Shown here one piece after another: positions 45,780 to 55,076 of a stretch of 64,000 nucleotides of DNA. The translations under genes and the position numbers were made by a program. Where the stretch lies: positions 237,972 to 301,971 of the forward strand of contig NZ_BRVO01000004.1 in the NCBI RefSeq assembly GCF_027924185.1, written 5' to 3'. This stretch comes from Neptunitalea lumnitzerae (GTDB taxonomy: Bacteria > Bacteroidota > Bacteroidia > Flavobacteriales > Flavobacteriaceae). The first letter of the stretch is position 1; each line of letters opens with the position of its first letter. The notes below the pieces were generated by a model that made no database searches, was not told the DNA's origin, and worked only from the letters and a program-made list of their open reading frames with translations.

Positions 45780-46643
45780 ATGCTTAATTTAAAAGAAATC
45801 CCCAGAGTAAAATCGATAACACGGCAAGAGTTCTTAGACAATTATTTTAAACCTCAGAAACCCGTTGTTATTGAAAAATTTATTGAAGACTGGCCGGCAT
45901 ACTCCAAATGGTCTTTAGATTATATTAAAGAAGTTGCCGGAGACAAAACTGTACCGCTTTATGATGACCGCCCAGTAAAGCATGATGAAGGTTTTAACCA
46001 ACCGCATGCCGAAATGAAAATGAGTGAGTACATTGACCTTCTAGAAAAAGAACCTACCAAGTTCCGTATATTTCTTTGGAACATTTTAAAAGAGGTACCT
46101 GAGTTACAAAAAGACTTTTCATATCCTAATTTTGGGTTACGACTTATGAAAGGGCTACCCATGCTATTTTTTGGTGGCACAGACTCTTACACCTTTATGC
46201 ACTATGATATTGATTTGGCAAATATTTTCCATTTTCATTTTCATGGTAAAAAACAATGTATTTTGTTTGACCAATCGCAGAGTAAATACTTATACAAAAT
46301 ACCACACTCGTTAATTACTCGAGAAGATATTGATTTTGTAAACCCTGATTATGAGAAGTGGCCAGCATTAAAACATGCCCAAGGGTATATTGCCAACTTA
46401 AATCATGGAGAAGTATTATACATGCCAGAAGGTTATTGGCACTACATGCGTTATTTAACACCTGGTTTTTCTATGAGTTTACGTGCTATTGCCCGTAACC
46501 CTAAAAATTTATCTAAAGCACTTTACAATATTTTTGTAATGCGCAATTATGATAATTTCATGCGCAAAAGGAAAGGACAAGCCTGGATAGATTGGAAAAA
46601 CGAACAAGCCATTACAAGAACCCATAAAAAAGTCGCAGTGTAA
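45780..46643 (+). CDS. JmjC/cupin_8-type iron(II) and 2-oxoglutarate dioxygenase-like protein
   Basis: 287 residues. Begins KSITRQEFLDNYFKPQKPVVIEKF (residues about 11-34), as in cupin_8 proteins. The metal triad appears as His141-x-Asp143 (FMHYDIDLAN) with His221 (PEGYWHYM), and HGKKQCILFD contains the Lys expected to contact 2-oxoglutarate. The C-terminal region is basic (RKRKGQAWIDWKNE). Family members hydroxylate proteins or tRNA-modification intermediates; the substrate here is unknown. The stop codon lies in the loop of the terminator hairpin. The gene appears monocistronic. Confidence 0.88.
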   Translation: MLNLKEIPRVKSITRQEFLDNYFKPQKPVVIEKFIEDWPAYSKWSLDYIKEVAGDKTVPLYDDRPVKHDEGFNQPHAEMKMSEYIDLLEKEPTKFRIFLWNILKEVPELQKDFSYPNFGLRLMKGLPMLFFGGTDSYTFMHYDIDLANIFHFHFHGKKQCILFDQSQSKYLYKIPHSLITREDIDFVNPDYEKWPALKHAQGYIANLNHGEVLYMPEGYWHYMRYLTPGFSMSLRAIARNPKNLSKALYNIFVMRNYDNFMRKRKGQAWIDWKNEQAITRTHKKVAV

Positions 46644-46656
46644 ACTGCGACTTTTT
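46626..46656. terminator. Bidirectional terminator overlapping the end of the cupin_8 gene
   Basis: Stem AGTCGCAGT/ACTGCGACT (46631-46639 and 46644-46652) with tetraloop GTAA holding the TAA stop. AAAAA before and TTTTT after give T-runs on both strands, so it also serves thiL. Confidence 0.85.
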
Positions 46657-46678
46657 GGTTGTATTATGTTGTACAAAT

Positions 46679-47755
46679 TTATTCTTCCGTTGCTTTATTT
46701 TCTTCCACACCCCCAGACAAAGCGTTCCAACCTCTCGCTGTAATAGGAATTTTAGTATTGGCCCTTGTAACCATGTGCACACCTTCACTTTCTTGGGTCA
46801 TATACCCAATTACAGTAAAATGTGGGTTAGCCTTTATTTTAGGATAATCTTCCTGACTAATGGTAAACAACAATTCATAATCTTCACCACCACTTAATGC
46901 TACAGTAGTACTATTCATATTAAACTCTTCTGCAGTAGAAATTACCTGAGGGTCTAGTGGTATTTTATCCTCATGCAAATTACACCCCACTTTAGACTGC
47001 TTACTTATATGCAGAATTTCAGAAGAAAGTCCGTCACTAATATCAATCATAGCGGTAGGTTTTACCCCTAACTCTTTTAATAATTCAGGAATATCTTTAC
47101 GCGCCTCTGGTTTTAACTGGCGTTCAATAATATAACTATACATAGAAATATCTGGCTGGTTATTAGGGTTTACCTTAAAAACTTCTTTCTCACGCTCTAA
47201 CACCTGCAATCCTAAGTAAGCACCTCCTAAATCACCACTTACCACAAGTAAGTCGTTTTCTTTAGCACCATCACGGTACACCAAATCATTTTCATCAGCT
47301 TCACCAATAGCCGTAACCGAAATGATAAGTCCTCTAGTAGACGAGGTGGTATCTCCACCAACAACATCTACATTATAAATTTTAGCAGCAACAGCAATAC
47401 CTTCATACAACTCTTCTAAAGCCTCTAACGGAAATCTGTTAGAAACAGCAATAGAAACCGTAACCTGTGTTGCTTTTGCATTCATTGCGTAAATATCAGA
47501 CAGGTTTACCATTACAGCTTTATATCCTAAATGTTTTAAAGGCACATAAGCCAAATCAAAATGTACACCTTCCACCAAGAGGTCGGTAGACACCACTGTT
47601 TTCTTATCTTTAAAATCTAACACAGCAGCATCATCCCCTATTCCTTTCAAGGTAGATTCCTGTTTAATTTTCAGATTTTTAGACAAATGTTCAATAAGCC
47701 CAAACTCACCTAACTCAGACAACGAAGTTCGTTGCGGATTTTTATCTTCTATCAT
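46679..47755 (-). CDS. thiL: Thiamine-monophosphate kinase
   Basis: 358 residues. It phosphorylates thiamine monophosphate to the active cofactor thiamine diphosphate. The N-terminal AIR synthase-related domain has IGDDAAVLDF and VSTDLLVEGVHFDL, and the middle has VVGGDTTSSTRGL with the metal-binding Asp residues. The C-terminal half has AMIDISDGLSSEILH and ALSGGEDYELLFT. Length is at the upper end of normal. It converges with the cupin_8 gene; no other thiamine gene is adjacent, and no TPP riboswitch was seen upstream. Confidence 0.96.
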   Translation of the reverse strand: MIEDKNPQRTSLSELGEFGLIEHLSKNLKIKQESTLKGIGDDAAVLDFKDKKTVVSTDLLVEGVHFDLAYVPLKHLGYKAVMVNLSDIYAMNAKATQVTVSIAVSNRFPLEALEELYEGIAVAAKIYNVDVVGGDTTSSTRGLIISVTAIGEADENDLVYRDGAKENDLLVVSGDLGGAYLGLQVLEREKEVFKVNPNNQPDISMYSYIIERQLKPEARKDIPELLKELGVKPTAMIDISDGLSSEILHISKQSKVGCNLHEDKIPLDPQVISTAEEFNMNSTTVALSGGEDYELLFTISQEDYPKIKANPHFTVIGYMTQESEGVHMVTRANTKIPITARGWNALSGGVEENKATEE

Positions 47756-47859
47756 ATTGCAAAGGTATCAATTTTCTCAATTTCCTTAGGTATAAGATAA
47801 AACTATCGTAGAATTTAATTAATATATGTTTTCGATATGGAATATCATATATAATATAG

Positions 47860-47867
47860 TATTTTTG
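47860..47867 (+). promoter_or_regulatory. Putative -7 promoter box of the suf region
   Basis: TATTTTTG fits TAnnTTTG, 67 bp upstream of the sufA start. A -33 TTG at the right distance was not found. The flank contains alternating AT stretches, but no clear operator could be identified. Confidence 0.4.
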
Positions 47868-47933
47868 CATTATCATAAAGTATTCGTTATTTGTAAATAA
47901 CTGAATACTCGAAAACTAAATAAGGTAAGAGCA

Positions 47934-48263
47934 ATGATTAAAGTATCTGAAACTGCAAAGAAAAAAGTAGCGGAGCTAATGTCTGACGACGGCTTTGATG
48001 CTACTGTAGATTACGTACGAGTAGGTGTGAAAAGCGGAGGCTGCAGCGGATTGTCTTACGAATTAAATTTTGACCACAACATTACAGAGACGGACAAAGT
48101 GTTTGAAGACAATAATATAAAAATAGCTGTAGACAAAAAGAGCTTTTTGTATCTGATAGGTACAACCCTCGAATATTCTGGAGGACTTAACGGAAAAGGT
48201 TTTGTTTTTAACAACCCCAATGCACAACGCACTTGTGGTTGTGGTGAAAGTTTTTCGCTATAA
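47934..48263 (+). CDS. sufA: SufA/IscA-type iron-sulfur carrier protein
   Basis: 109 residues. A-type carrier that accepts newly made Fe-S clusters and passes them to apoproteins. The three conserved cysteines are present in GGCSGLSY (near residue 37) and RTCGCGESF (near residue 103). No insert or truncation. It heads the suf gene cluster, ahead of sufB by 306 bp, and has a promoter-like box upstream. SufA and IscA cannot be separated by sequence alone; the name follows the suf neighbours. Confidence 0.95.
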   Translation: MIKVSETAKKKVAELMSDDGFDATVDYVRVGVKSGGCSGLSYELNFDHNITETDKVFEDNNIKIAVDKKSFLYLIGTTLEYSGGLNGKGFVFNNPNAQRTCGCGESFSL

Positions 48264-48569
48264 CATTTGGCTAAGTTTAAAGTTCAATATTATAAGTAAC
48301 GGCGGGATTTTAAAAATTTAGAATTTAGCCAGAACACTGTGTTCAAACATTTATAAGATTGCGCAACAAACCAAACTAAAGAACGATTACAGGCGCTACT
48401 CACAAACAGATGGGACTTCAAGATTTATATGAACAACATCTAAATGAGTTTTGAGAGTAACGGAAAAAAGAAGTTTTAAAGGATCAAAATTCAATAACCC
48501 ACAACGTTAAGCCTTGAACCTCAAACATTGAATACCAAATATAGAACATTGAATTATCATAGATAACAC
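48264..48569 (+). other. Intergenic region between sufA and sufB
   Basis: 306 bp with no convincing gene in either direction; frames are short and interrupted. It holds one near-perfect palindrome, GAACAC-T-GTGTTC (48333-48345). It may be a 5' leader for sufB, a decayed gene, or plain spacer; I see no evidence that chooses. No terminator hairpin was found, so sufA and sufB may share a transcript. Confidence 0.45.
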
Positions 48570-50015
48570 ATGGCATATACCGAAGAAGAATTAAAAAAAG
48601 AACTGGAAACACAAGAGTATGCGTACGGATTTTATACCGATATTGAAGCAGATACGCTACCGGTTGGTTTAAATGAAGATATTGTACGTGCAATTTCTAA
48701 GAAAAAAGAAGAACCAGAATGGATGACCGAATGGCGTCTGGAGGCTTTTCGTGCTTGGGAAGAAATGAAAGAGCCAGATTGGGCAAACGTACATTATGAA
48801 AAACCAAATTTTCAGAACATTTCTTATTATTCTGCTCCTAAGAAAAAACCTAAATACGAAAGTTTAGACGAAGTTGACCCTGAGCTATTAGACACTTTCA
48901 ACAAACTTGGAATTTCTATTGACGAGCAGAAAAAATTAGCCGGTGTTGCTGTAGATATTGTAATGGATTCGGTTTCTGTTGCTACTACTTTCAAAAAAAC
49001 ATTGGCAGAAAAAGGAATTATTTTCTGTTCTATTTCTGAAGCTATTAAAGAGCATCCGGAATTAGTAAAGAAATATTTGGGTACTGTAGTACCGCAAAAA
49101 GACAATTTCTATGCAGCCTTAAATTCAGCTGTATTTTCAGATGGTTCTTTTTGTTACATTCCTAAAGGCGTTCGTTGCCCTATGGAATTATCTACCTACT
49201 TTAGAATTAACCAAGCAGGTACCGGACAGTTTGAAAGAACTTTGGTTATAGCTGACGAAGGTAGTTATGTAAGTTACTTAGAAGGTTGTACCGCACCCAT
49301 GCGTGACGAAAACCAATTACACGCTGCGGTAGTAGAATTAATTGCATTAGATGATGCTGAAATTAAATATTCTACAGTGCAAAACTGGTTCCCTGGTGGT
49401 AAAGATGGTAAAGGTGGAGTTTTCAACTTTGTAACCAAAAGAGGTTTATGCGAAAAGAATGCTAAAATTTCTTGGACACAGGTAGAAACAGGTTCTGCAG
49501 TTACTTGGAAATATCCTTCTTGCGTATTAAAAGGTGACAACTCAATTGGTGAGTTTTACTCTATTGCTGTAACCAACAACTATCAGCAAGCTGATACGGG
49601 TACAAAAATGATTCACCTTGGTAAAAACACACGTAGTACCATTATATCTAAAGGTATCTCTGCTGGTAAATCTCAAAACTCTTATAGAGGTTTGGTACAA
49701 GTAAGCTCAAGAGCAGACAACGCCCGTAACTTTTCTCAATGTGATTCGTTACTAATGGGGAACGATTGTGGTGCACATACCTTCCCGTATATTGAGGCTA
49801 AAAACAAAACAGCACAAATAGAGCACGAGGCTACCACAAGTAAAATTGGTGAAGATCAAATTTTCTATTGTAACCAAAGAGGTATTGATACTGAGAAAGC
49901 CATTGCTTTAATTGTAAATGGTTTTAGTAAAGAGGTATTAAACAAATTACCAATGGAGTTTGCGGTAGAAGCTCAAAAATTACTTGAAATTAGCTTAGAG
50001 GGATCTGTAGGTTAA
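48570..50015 (+). CDS. sufB: Fe-S cluster assembly scaffold protein SufB
   Basis: 481 residues, normal length. Core of the SufBCD scaffold that builds Fe-S clusters. Features: the N-terminal [20 protein letters not shown] type region, then [15 protein letters not shown] (near residue 198), [26 protein letters not shown] segment with the scaffold cysteine (read as [15 protein letters not shown]), the beta-helix, and [24 protein letters not shown] at the C-terminal side, followed by [17 protein letters not shown]. It lies upstream of sufC with 113 bp between. Confidence 0.97.
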   Translation: MAYTEEELKKELETQEYAYGFYTDIEADTLPVGLNEDIVRAISKKKEEPEWMTEWRLEAFRAWEEMKEPDWANVHYEKPNFQNISYYSAPKKKPKYESLDEVDPELLDTFNKLGISIDEQKKLAGVAVDIVMDSVSVATTFKKTLAEKGIIFCSISEAIKEHPELVKKYLGTVVPQKDNFYAALNSAVFSDGSFCYIPKGVRCPMELSTYFRINQAGTGQFERTLVIADEGSYVSYLEGCTAPMRDENQLHAAVVELIALDDAEIKYSTVQNWFPGGKDGKGGVFNFVTKRGLCEKNAKISWTQVETGSAVTWKYPSCVLKGDNSIGEFYSIAVTNNYQQADTGTKMIHLGKNTRSTIISKGISAGKSQNSYRGLVQVSSRADNARNFSQCDSLLMGNDCGAHTFPYIEAKNKTAQIEHEATTSKIGEDQIFYCNQRGIDTEKAIALIVNGFSKEVLNKLPMEFAVEAQKLLEISLEGSVG

Positions 50016-50128
50016 TGCACATATAGCAATAAGAAATTAAAATTAAGAATACGATATAAATAGCAATAAAGGTTTTTGGAACAAAGTAGTGTTAACTTTC
50101 AACCATCAACTCTAAACTTAAAAAGACA

Positions 50129-50881
50129 ATGTTAAAGATAGAGAATTTACATGCTTCAGTAGAAGATAAAGAAATATTAAAAGGCTTAGGTATAGAAGTA
50201 AAGCCAGGAGAGGTACACGCTATTATGGGACCTAACGGAGCTGGTAAAAGTACCCTTTCTTCTGTAATTGCAGGAAGAGAAGAATTTGAAGTTACTGAAG
50301 GTACTATTGAATTTAATGGAGAAGATATTACAGAAATGGAAGCTGATGAAAGAGCGCACAAAGGTATCTTTATGTCATTTCAATATCCTGTTGAAATTCC
50401 AGGTATTTCTGTAACTAACTTTATCAAAACAGCTATTAACGAAACTCGTAAAGCAAAGGGATTAGAAGAAATGCCAGCTAACGAAATGCTTAAAAAGATA
50501 AAAGAGAAAGCTGCTTTATTAGACATTGATATGAAATTCCTTTCTCGTTCTTTAAACGAAGGATTTTCTGGAGGAGAAAAGAAGCGTAACGAAATTTTTC
50601 AAATGGCTATGTTAGAACCTAAACTAGCTATTTTAGATGAAACAGATTCAGGATTGGATATTGATGCTTTAAGAATTGTTGCCAATGGGGTTAACAAATT
50701 AAAAAGTAATGACAATGCTGTAGTTGTAATTACGCACTACCAAAGATTACTAGACTATATAGTACCAGATTACGTACACGTTTTATTTGATGGTAAAATT
50801 GTAAAATCTGGAACTAAAGAATTAGCACTAGAATTAGAGGCAAAAGGGTACGATTGGATTAAACAAGAAGTGACTGCTTAA
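50129..50881 (+). CDS. sufC: Fe-S cluster assembly ATPase SufC
   Basis: 250 residues. ABC-type ATPase subunit of SufBCD. Walker A GPNGAGKST (about residues 33-41), the signature segment NEGFSGGEKKRNEI, Walker B AILDETDSGLDID and the switch His in VVVITHYQRLL are all intact. The length is standard. It is 113 bp after sufB and 4 bp before an unknown gene, so the four genes sufB, C, unknown and D look like one transcript. Confidence 0.97.
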   Translation: MLKIENLHASVEDKEILKGLGIEVKPGEVHAIMGPNGAGKSTLSSVIAGREEFEVTEGTIEFNGEDITEMEADERAHKGIFMSFQYPVEIPGISVTNFIKTAINETRKAKGLEEMPANEMLKKIKEKAALLDIDMKFLSRSLNEGFSGGEKKRNEIFQMAMLEPKLAILDETDSGLDIDALRIVANGVNKLKSNDNAVVVITHYQRLLDYIVPDYVHVLFDGKIVKSGTKELALELEAKGYDWIKQEVTA

Positions 50882-50885
50882 ACGC

Positions 50886-51515
50886 ATGAGCCCAAAACTT
50901 TGGTTAACCATATTAGTTGTTTTCTTTTTTTTCACCGGATACTCACAGGACAATACTAAGATTCGGGAGGTGTTTTCTGCTTATAAAAATGCAGTTAACA
51001 CAAAAAACGGAATTGCAACATATAGCTTAATTAACCAAAGTACTATTGCATTTTACCAACAGGTATGGGACCATTGTAAAAAGGCAGATAGCCTTACCAT
51101 AAGTAAATGCCCTTTTGAAGAAAAACTATGGGTACTTACAACAAGACATCTTATACCACAAGATTTGGCAAAACAACTAACAGCTAAAGAACTGTTTGCT
51201 TATTTATTAAGAAACAAATGGATTCATAAAGAAGACATTAGTCAGCTGGAAATTGGAGAACTAGAAATTGAAGGAAGCTACGCCATAGCTCAAATGCAAT
51301 ATAAAGGAGAAGACATACCGTATTTTTTTCAATTTGAAAAGGAAAACGGAAGTTGGAAAGTAAACCTTATTTCTATGCTGGAAACAGCCGGAAGAAATGT
51401 AGAAGCAGTGATAGCTTCAGGTAGCCTTTCCGAAAATAAGTTCATTATTGAATCAATAGAAAAAATATCAGGTAAAAAAACCAATAAAGCCATTTGGTTA
51501 CCTTATAAAAGTTAA
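50886..51515 (+). CDS. Uncharacterised exported protein within the suf operon (NTF2-like pattern)
   Basis: 209 residues. A hydrophobic signal (about 5-19, LWLTILVVFFFFTGYSQ) is followed by a helix-then-strands profile, REVFSAYKNAVNTKNG and a mixed region with YFFQFEKENGSWKVNLI near residue 140-157, which suggests an NTF2-like fold without a recognised family. The gene lies 4 bp after sufC and 7 bp before sufD, so it is translated with them. Its predicted export contrasts with the cytoplasmic SUF proteins. No cysteine cluster typical of Fe-S handling is obvious. Function unknown; a link to the suf genes is inferred from position only. Confidence 0.72.
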   Translation: MSPKLWLTILVVFFFFTGYSQDNTKIREVFSAYKNAVNTKNGIATYSLINQSTIAFYQQVWDHCKKADSLTISKCPFEEKLWVLTTRHLIPQDLAKQLTAKELFAYLLRNKWIHKEDISQLEIGELEIEGSYAIAQMQYKGEDIPYFFQFEKENGSWKVNLISMLETAGRNVEAVIASGSLSENKFIIESIEKISGKKTNKAIWLPYKS

Positions 51516-51522
51516 AGAGAAC

Positions 51523-52839
51523 ATGAGTCTAAAAGATAAATTAGCAACATCATACATGGTGTTAGAAAATCAAATTGCAAAAAATGACCCATTGAGTGAC
51601 ATTCGCTCTAAGGCCATTCAACAATTTGAAAACCAAGGTTTCCCAACTAAAAAAGAAGAAGCTTGGAAATACACCTCATTAAACTCGGTTTTAAAACCAG
51701 ATTATAACGTTTTTGCTAAAAAAGAAAAGGCTATTGAATACAAAGATGTTAAGCCTTACTTTATTCATGATATTGAAACCTATAAAATTGTTTTTATAGA
51801 TGGTATCTACAGCTCTCATTTATCTGAAACTTCACACGAAGGTTTAGATGTATGCTTAATGAGTGCTGCTTTAAGCAAACCAAAATACAAAGAAGTAATT
51901 GATACGTATTTTAACAAAGTTGCTAAAGAAGACGATAGCTTAACAGCCTTAAATACCGCTTTTACTAAAGAAGGTGCTTACATATACATACCTAAAAGTA
52001 AAGTTGTTGAAAAGCCTATAGAAATTATACATTTTGCTACAGGTGTAGAAGATGCATTAATGCTACAACCACGTAATTTAGTAGTAGTAGAAGAAAACGC
52101 ACAAGTTCAAATTATAGAGCGTCACCAAAGTTTAACTAGCCACCCGGTATTAACCAATGTGGTTACAGAAATGTTTGTTGGTAAAAACGCTGTTTTAGAT
52201 TACTACAAAATACAAAACGATCTTGAATCTGCTTCGTTAATAGACAATACCTACATTTCTCAAGAAGGTAATAGTAATGCAAGCGTTCATACGTTTTCTT
52301 TTGGTGGTAAACTTACACGTAATAACTTAAACTACTACCATAAAGGAGAGTACATTGACTCTACATTAAAAGGAATAACCATTTTAAATGATAAGCAACA
52401 TGTAGACCATTATACATTGGTAGACCATGCTGCACCAAACTGCGAAAGCCACCAAGATTATAAAGGTATTTTCTCTGAAAAAAGTGTTGGGGTATTCAAT
52501 GGTAAAATATTAGTAGACCGTATTGCTCAAAAAACAAATGCGTTTCAGCAAAACAATAATATTTTATTAGATGATACTGCTACCATAAACACAAAACCTC
52601 AGTTAGAAATTTTTGCAGATGATGTAAAATGTTCACACGGTTGTACTATTGGTCAATTAGATCCTGAAGCATTATTTTATTTAAAATCTAGAGGTATTCC
52701 TGAAAAAGAAGCAAAAGGTTTATTAACCTATGCCTTTGCTAATAACGTACTAGAAAGCGTTAGAATACCTGAAGTTCAAAAACGAATTAACAAATTAATA
52801 GCTAATAAATTAGGCATTAATTTAGGTTTAGACTTCTAA
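51523..52839 (+). CDS. sufD: Fe-S cluster assembly protein SufD
   Basis: 438 residues. Paralogue of SufB that completes the SufBC2D scaffold. The N-terminal helical part has FPTKKEEAWKYTSLNSVL (about 39-56), the beta-helix has VVVEENAQVQIIERHQS, and the C-terminal end has DDVKCSHGCTIGQLDPEALFYLKSRGIPEKEA split by the family-conserved cysteine and histidine (KCSHGCTIGQ). The length is normal. It is 7 bp after the unknown exported gene and 13 bp before sufS. Confidence 0.96.
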   Translation: MSLKDKLATSYMVLENQIAKNDPLSDIRSKAIQQFENQGFPTKKEEAWKYTSLNSVLKPDYNVFAKKEKAIEYKDVKPYFIHDIETYKIVFIDGIYSSHLSETSHEGLDVCLMSAALSKPKYKEVIDTYFNKVAKEDDSLTALNTAFTKEGAYIYIPKSKVVEKPIEIIHFATGVEDALMLQPRNLVVVEENAQVQIIERHQSLTSHPVLTNVVTEMFVGKNAVLDYYKIQNDLESASLIDNTYISQEGNSNASVHTFSFGGKLTRNNLNYYHKGEYIDSTLKGITILNDKQHVDHYTLVDHAAPNCESHQDYKGIFSEKSVGVFNGKILVDRIAQKTNAFQQNNNILLDDTATINTKPQLEIFADDVKCSHGCTIGQLDPEALFYLKSRGIPEKEAKGLLTYAFANNVLESVRIPEVQKRINKLIANKLGINLGLDF

Positions 52840-52852
52840 AAAAATTCACTTA

Positions 52853-54073
52853 GTGATTGCTATTGAAAACATAAGAAAAGAGTTTCCTATACTTAACAGA
52901 ACCGTTAACGGTAAACCGTTGGTATATTTTGATAATGCTGCTACCTCACAAACACCACAACCGGTGATTGATGCAATAGTAGATTATTACCAAAATTACA
53001 ATGCCAACATTCACCGTGGGGTACATACGTTAAGTCAGGAAGCAACTGATAAATACGAAGAGGCACGTATTAAAATTCAAAAGCATTTTAATGCGGCCAA
53101 CTCCTATGAAATTATTTTTACCAGTGGTACTACCGATAGCATCAACTTGGTAGCAAACGGGTTTACTTCGTTACTAAATGAAGGAAACGAAATTATAGTA
53201 TCGGCCTTAGAACACCATAGTAACATTGTGCCATGGCAAATGTTATGTGAGCGCACAGGTGCCTTGCTAAAGGTAATACCTATGACGCAAGAAGGAGTAT
53301 TAGATATGGAAGCCTATAAAAGCTTATTATCTGATAAAACCAAACTTGTTTTTTGCAACCATGTTTCTAATGCACTAGGTACCATTAACCCTATTAAAGA
53401 TATAATAACACTAGCCCATGGAGTTAACGCCGCTGTTTTAATAGATGGCGCGCAAGCTGCACCTCACATTAAGGCAGATGTACAAGCCCTTGATGTAGAT
53501 TTCTACGTTGCTTCTGCCCATAAAATGTGCGGACCAACTGGGCAAGGTATGCTATATGGTAAAGAAACTTGGCTTAAAAAGCTCCCCCCTTACCAAGGAG
53601 GTGGTGAAATGATAGCAGAAGTTACTTTTGAAAAAACCACCTATGCAGACCTACCTCATAAGTTTGAGGCTGGCACCCCAAATATTTGCGGAGGCATTGC
53701 CTTTGGTGCCGCTATTGACTATATGAACAACATTGGTTTTGATGTTATAGCTGCTTACGAACACGAACTACTTGAATACGCTACCGAAAAATTGTTAGCT
53801 ATTGAAGGACTACGCATTTATGGGCCTAAAGATACCACCCAAAAAGCGGCTGTAATTTCTTTTAATATAGAAGGTATTCACCCGTATGATATGGGCGTCA
53901 TATTAGATAAGTTAGGTATAGCTGTTAGAACGGGGCACCACTGTGCACAACCTATTATGAATTTCTTCTGCATACCAGGTACAGTAAGAGCTTCATTTGC
54001 TTTTTACAACACTAAAGAAGAAATAGATATTTTGGTTGCCGGCGTAGAACGTGCTGCCAACATGCTAAGATAA
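52853..54073 (+). CDS. sufS: Cysteine desulfurase SufS (SufS/CsdA group II)
   Basis: 406 residues with a GTG start at 52853. PLP enzyme that removes sulfur from cysteine for cluster assembly. PLP-binding Lys is in VASAHKMCGPTGQG, the PLP-contact segment is EHHSNIVPWQ, and the active-site Cys loop is VRTGHHCAQPIM. A normal ending follows. SufE (54651-55073) is its expected partner. The stop is followed by a terminator, which makes sufS the last gene of this transcript. Confidence 0.96.
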   Translation: MIAIENIRKEFPILNRTVNGKPLVYFDNAATSQTPQPVIDAIVDYYQNYNANIHRGVHTLSQEATDKYEEARIKIQKHFNAANSYEIIFTSGTTDSINLVANGFTSLLNEGNEIIVSALEHHSNIVPWQMLCERTGALLKVIPMTQEGVLDMEAYKSLLSDKTKLVFCNHVSNALGTINPIKDIITLAHGVNAAVLIDGAQAAPHIKADVQALDVDFYVASAHKMCGPTGQGMLYGKETWLKKLPPYQGGGEMIAEVTFEKTTYADLPHKFEAGTPNICGGIAFGAAIDYMNNIGFDVIAAYEHELLEYATEKLLAIEGLRIYGPKDTTQKAAVISFNIEGIHPYDMGVILDKLGIAVRTGHHCAQPIMNFFCIPGTVRASFAFYNTKEEIDILVAGVERAANMLR

Positions 54074-54104
54074 AAGTACTGACAACAAACCTTAAATATT
54101 TTAT

Positions 54105-54133
54105 AAAAAGTACCGTACGCGGTACTTTTTTTG
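54105..54133 (+). terminator. Intrinsic terminator after sufS
   Basis: Stem AAAAAGTACC/GGTACTTTTT (54105-54114 and 54121-54130) with loop GTACGC, then TTG. It ends the sufB-C-unknown-D-S unit, so the genes further on need their own promoters. Confidence 0.82.
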
Positions 54134-54164
54134 TATTATTATTTTACATATCAACATTATAGTT

Positions 54165-54611
54165 ATGAAACATCTATTAATTGCATGTAGCTTTATAGTA
54201 TTATTTGCTTGCAACTCACAAAAAAAAGCTTCAGAAACCAAAGTGAAAGAAGACACTAATTATACTTTTACCTATACCAAAAAAAGTAGAGGTAACTACA
54301 CCACTACAACTGTTTCTACAGAAGGCGCTACCGTAATCAATGCCCTTACACAAGAAAAGAAAAACATTACGGTACCACCTAATGCTTGGGAAAACTTAAT
54401 TGCCGCGGTTAAGCAAATAGATTTATCTGAAATTAACACCTTTGAAGCACCTACACAAAACAGATATACAGACAGAGCTGCTACGGCTACTCTAACTATT
54501 ACGTACCAAGACAACACCTATACCTCTGTAGAATTTGACCATGGTAACCCTCCTGCGCAATTAAGAGATATGGTAAGCAAAATTGTGGCTTTAACCGAAA
54601 CCGAAAAGTAA
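54165..54611 (+). CDS. Small lipoprotein of unknown function
   Basis: 148 residues. The lipobox FAC places a lipid-bearing Cys at residue 16, so LspA is the expected processing peptidase. The mature part is Thr-rich with strands (NYTFTYTKKSRGNYTTTTV) and a C-terminal helix (QLRDMVSKIVALTE). I do not recognise a family. It sits between sufS and sufE on the same strand, after a terminator, so co-regulation with suf is not shown. Confidence 0.7.
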   Translation: MKHLLIACSFIVLFACNSQKKASETKVKEDTNYTFTYTKKSRGNYTTTTVSTEGATVINALTQEKKNITVPPNAWENLIAAVKQIDLSEINTFEAPTQNRYTDRAATATLTITYQDNTYTSVEFDHGNPPAQLRDMVSKIVALTETEK

Positions 54612-54624
54612 CATATAATATTTG

Positions 54625-54632
54625 TACTTTTG
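54625..54632 (+). promoter_or_regulatory. Putative -7 promoter box for sufE
   Basis: TACTTTTG fits TAnnTTTG and lies 18 bp before the sufE ATG at 54651. It overlaps the upstream TTG that would otherwise be read as an earlier start, which supports the ATG. A short inverted repeat (TTTGTAC-TTTT-GTACCAAA) overlaps the box. Confidence 0.4.
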
Positions 54633-54650
54633 TACCAAATAAATGTAGTT

Positions 54651-55073
54651 ATGACCATACAGGAAATACAACAAGAAATAGTAGAAGAGTTTTCAATGTT
54701 TGATGATTGGATGCAGCGCTATGAGTATATGATTGAACTTGGAAAGAGTTTACCTCTTATTGAAGATGAGTATAAAACCGATGATAATTTAATTAAAGGA
54801 TGCCAAAGCAAAGTATGGGTTCATGCCTCTTTAGAGGGAGATAAAATTGCCTTTACAGCAGACTCAGACGCTATAATTACCAAAGGTATTATTGCTATTT
54901 TAATACGTGCATTTTCAAACCAAAAACCAAAAGATATTATTGAGGCCAATACCGATTTTATAGATGAGATAGGTTTAAAAGAACACTTATCTCCCACCAG
55001 AGCCAACGGATTGGTTAGCATGATAAAACAACTTAAAATGTATGCTATTGCATACCAAACCCAATTGAATTAG
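54651..55073 (+). CDS. sufE: SufE-family sulfur acceptor protein
   Basis: 140 residues from the ATG at 54651. It accepts persulfide from SufS and passes sulfur to SufB. Family markers are FSMFDDWMQRYEYMIELGKSLP (residues about 14-35), the conserved Cys in IKGCQSKVWV, and LSPTRANGLVSMIKQ at the C-terminus. The seven-codon upstream extension from a TTG at 54630 lacks family likeness and overlaps a promoter box. A 3-bp gap to the SufT/DUF59 gene suggests an operon. Confidence 0.92.
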   Translation: MTIQEIQQEIVEEFSMFDDWMQRYEYMIELGKSLPLIEDEYKTDDNLIKGCQSKVWVHASLEGDKIAFTADSDAIITKGIIAILIRAFSNQKPKDIIEANTDFIDEIGLKEHLSPTRANGLVSMIKQLKMYAIAYQTQLN

Positions 55074-55076
55074 AAT

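Noticed and set aside
48264..48569. Spacer between sufA and sufB as a decayed gene
   Set aside because: Short fragments give no family likeness in any frame; no basis for calling a pseudogene.
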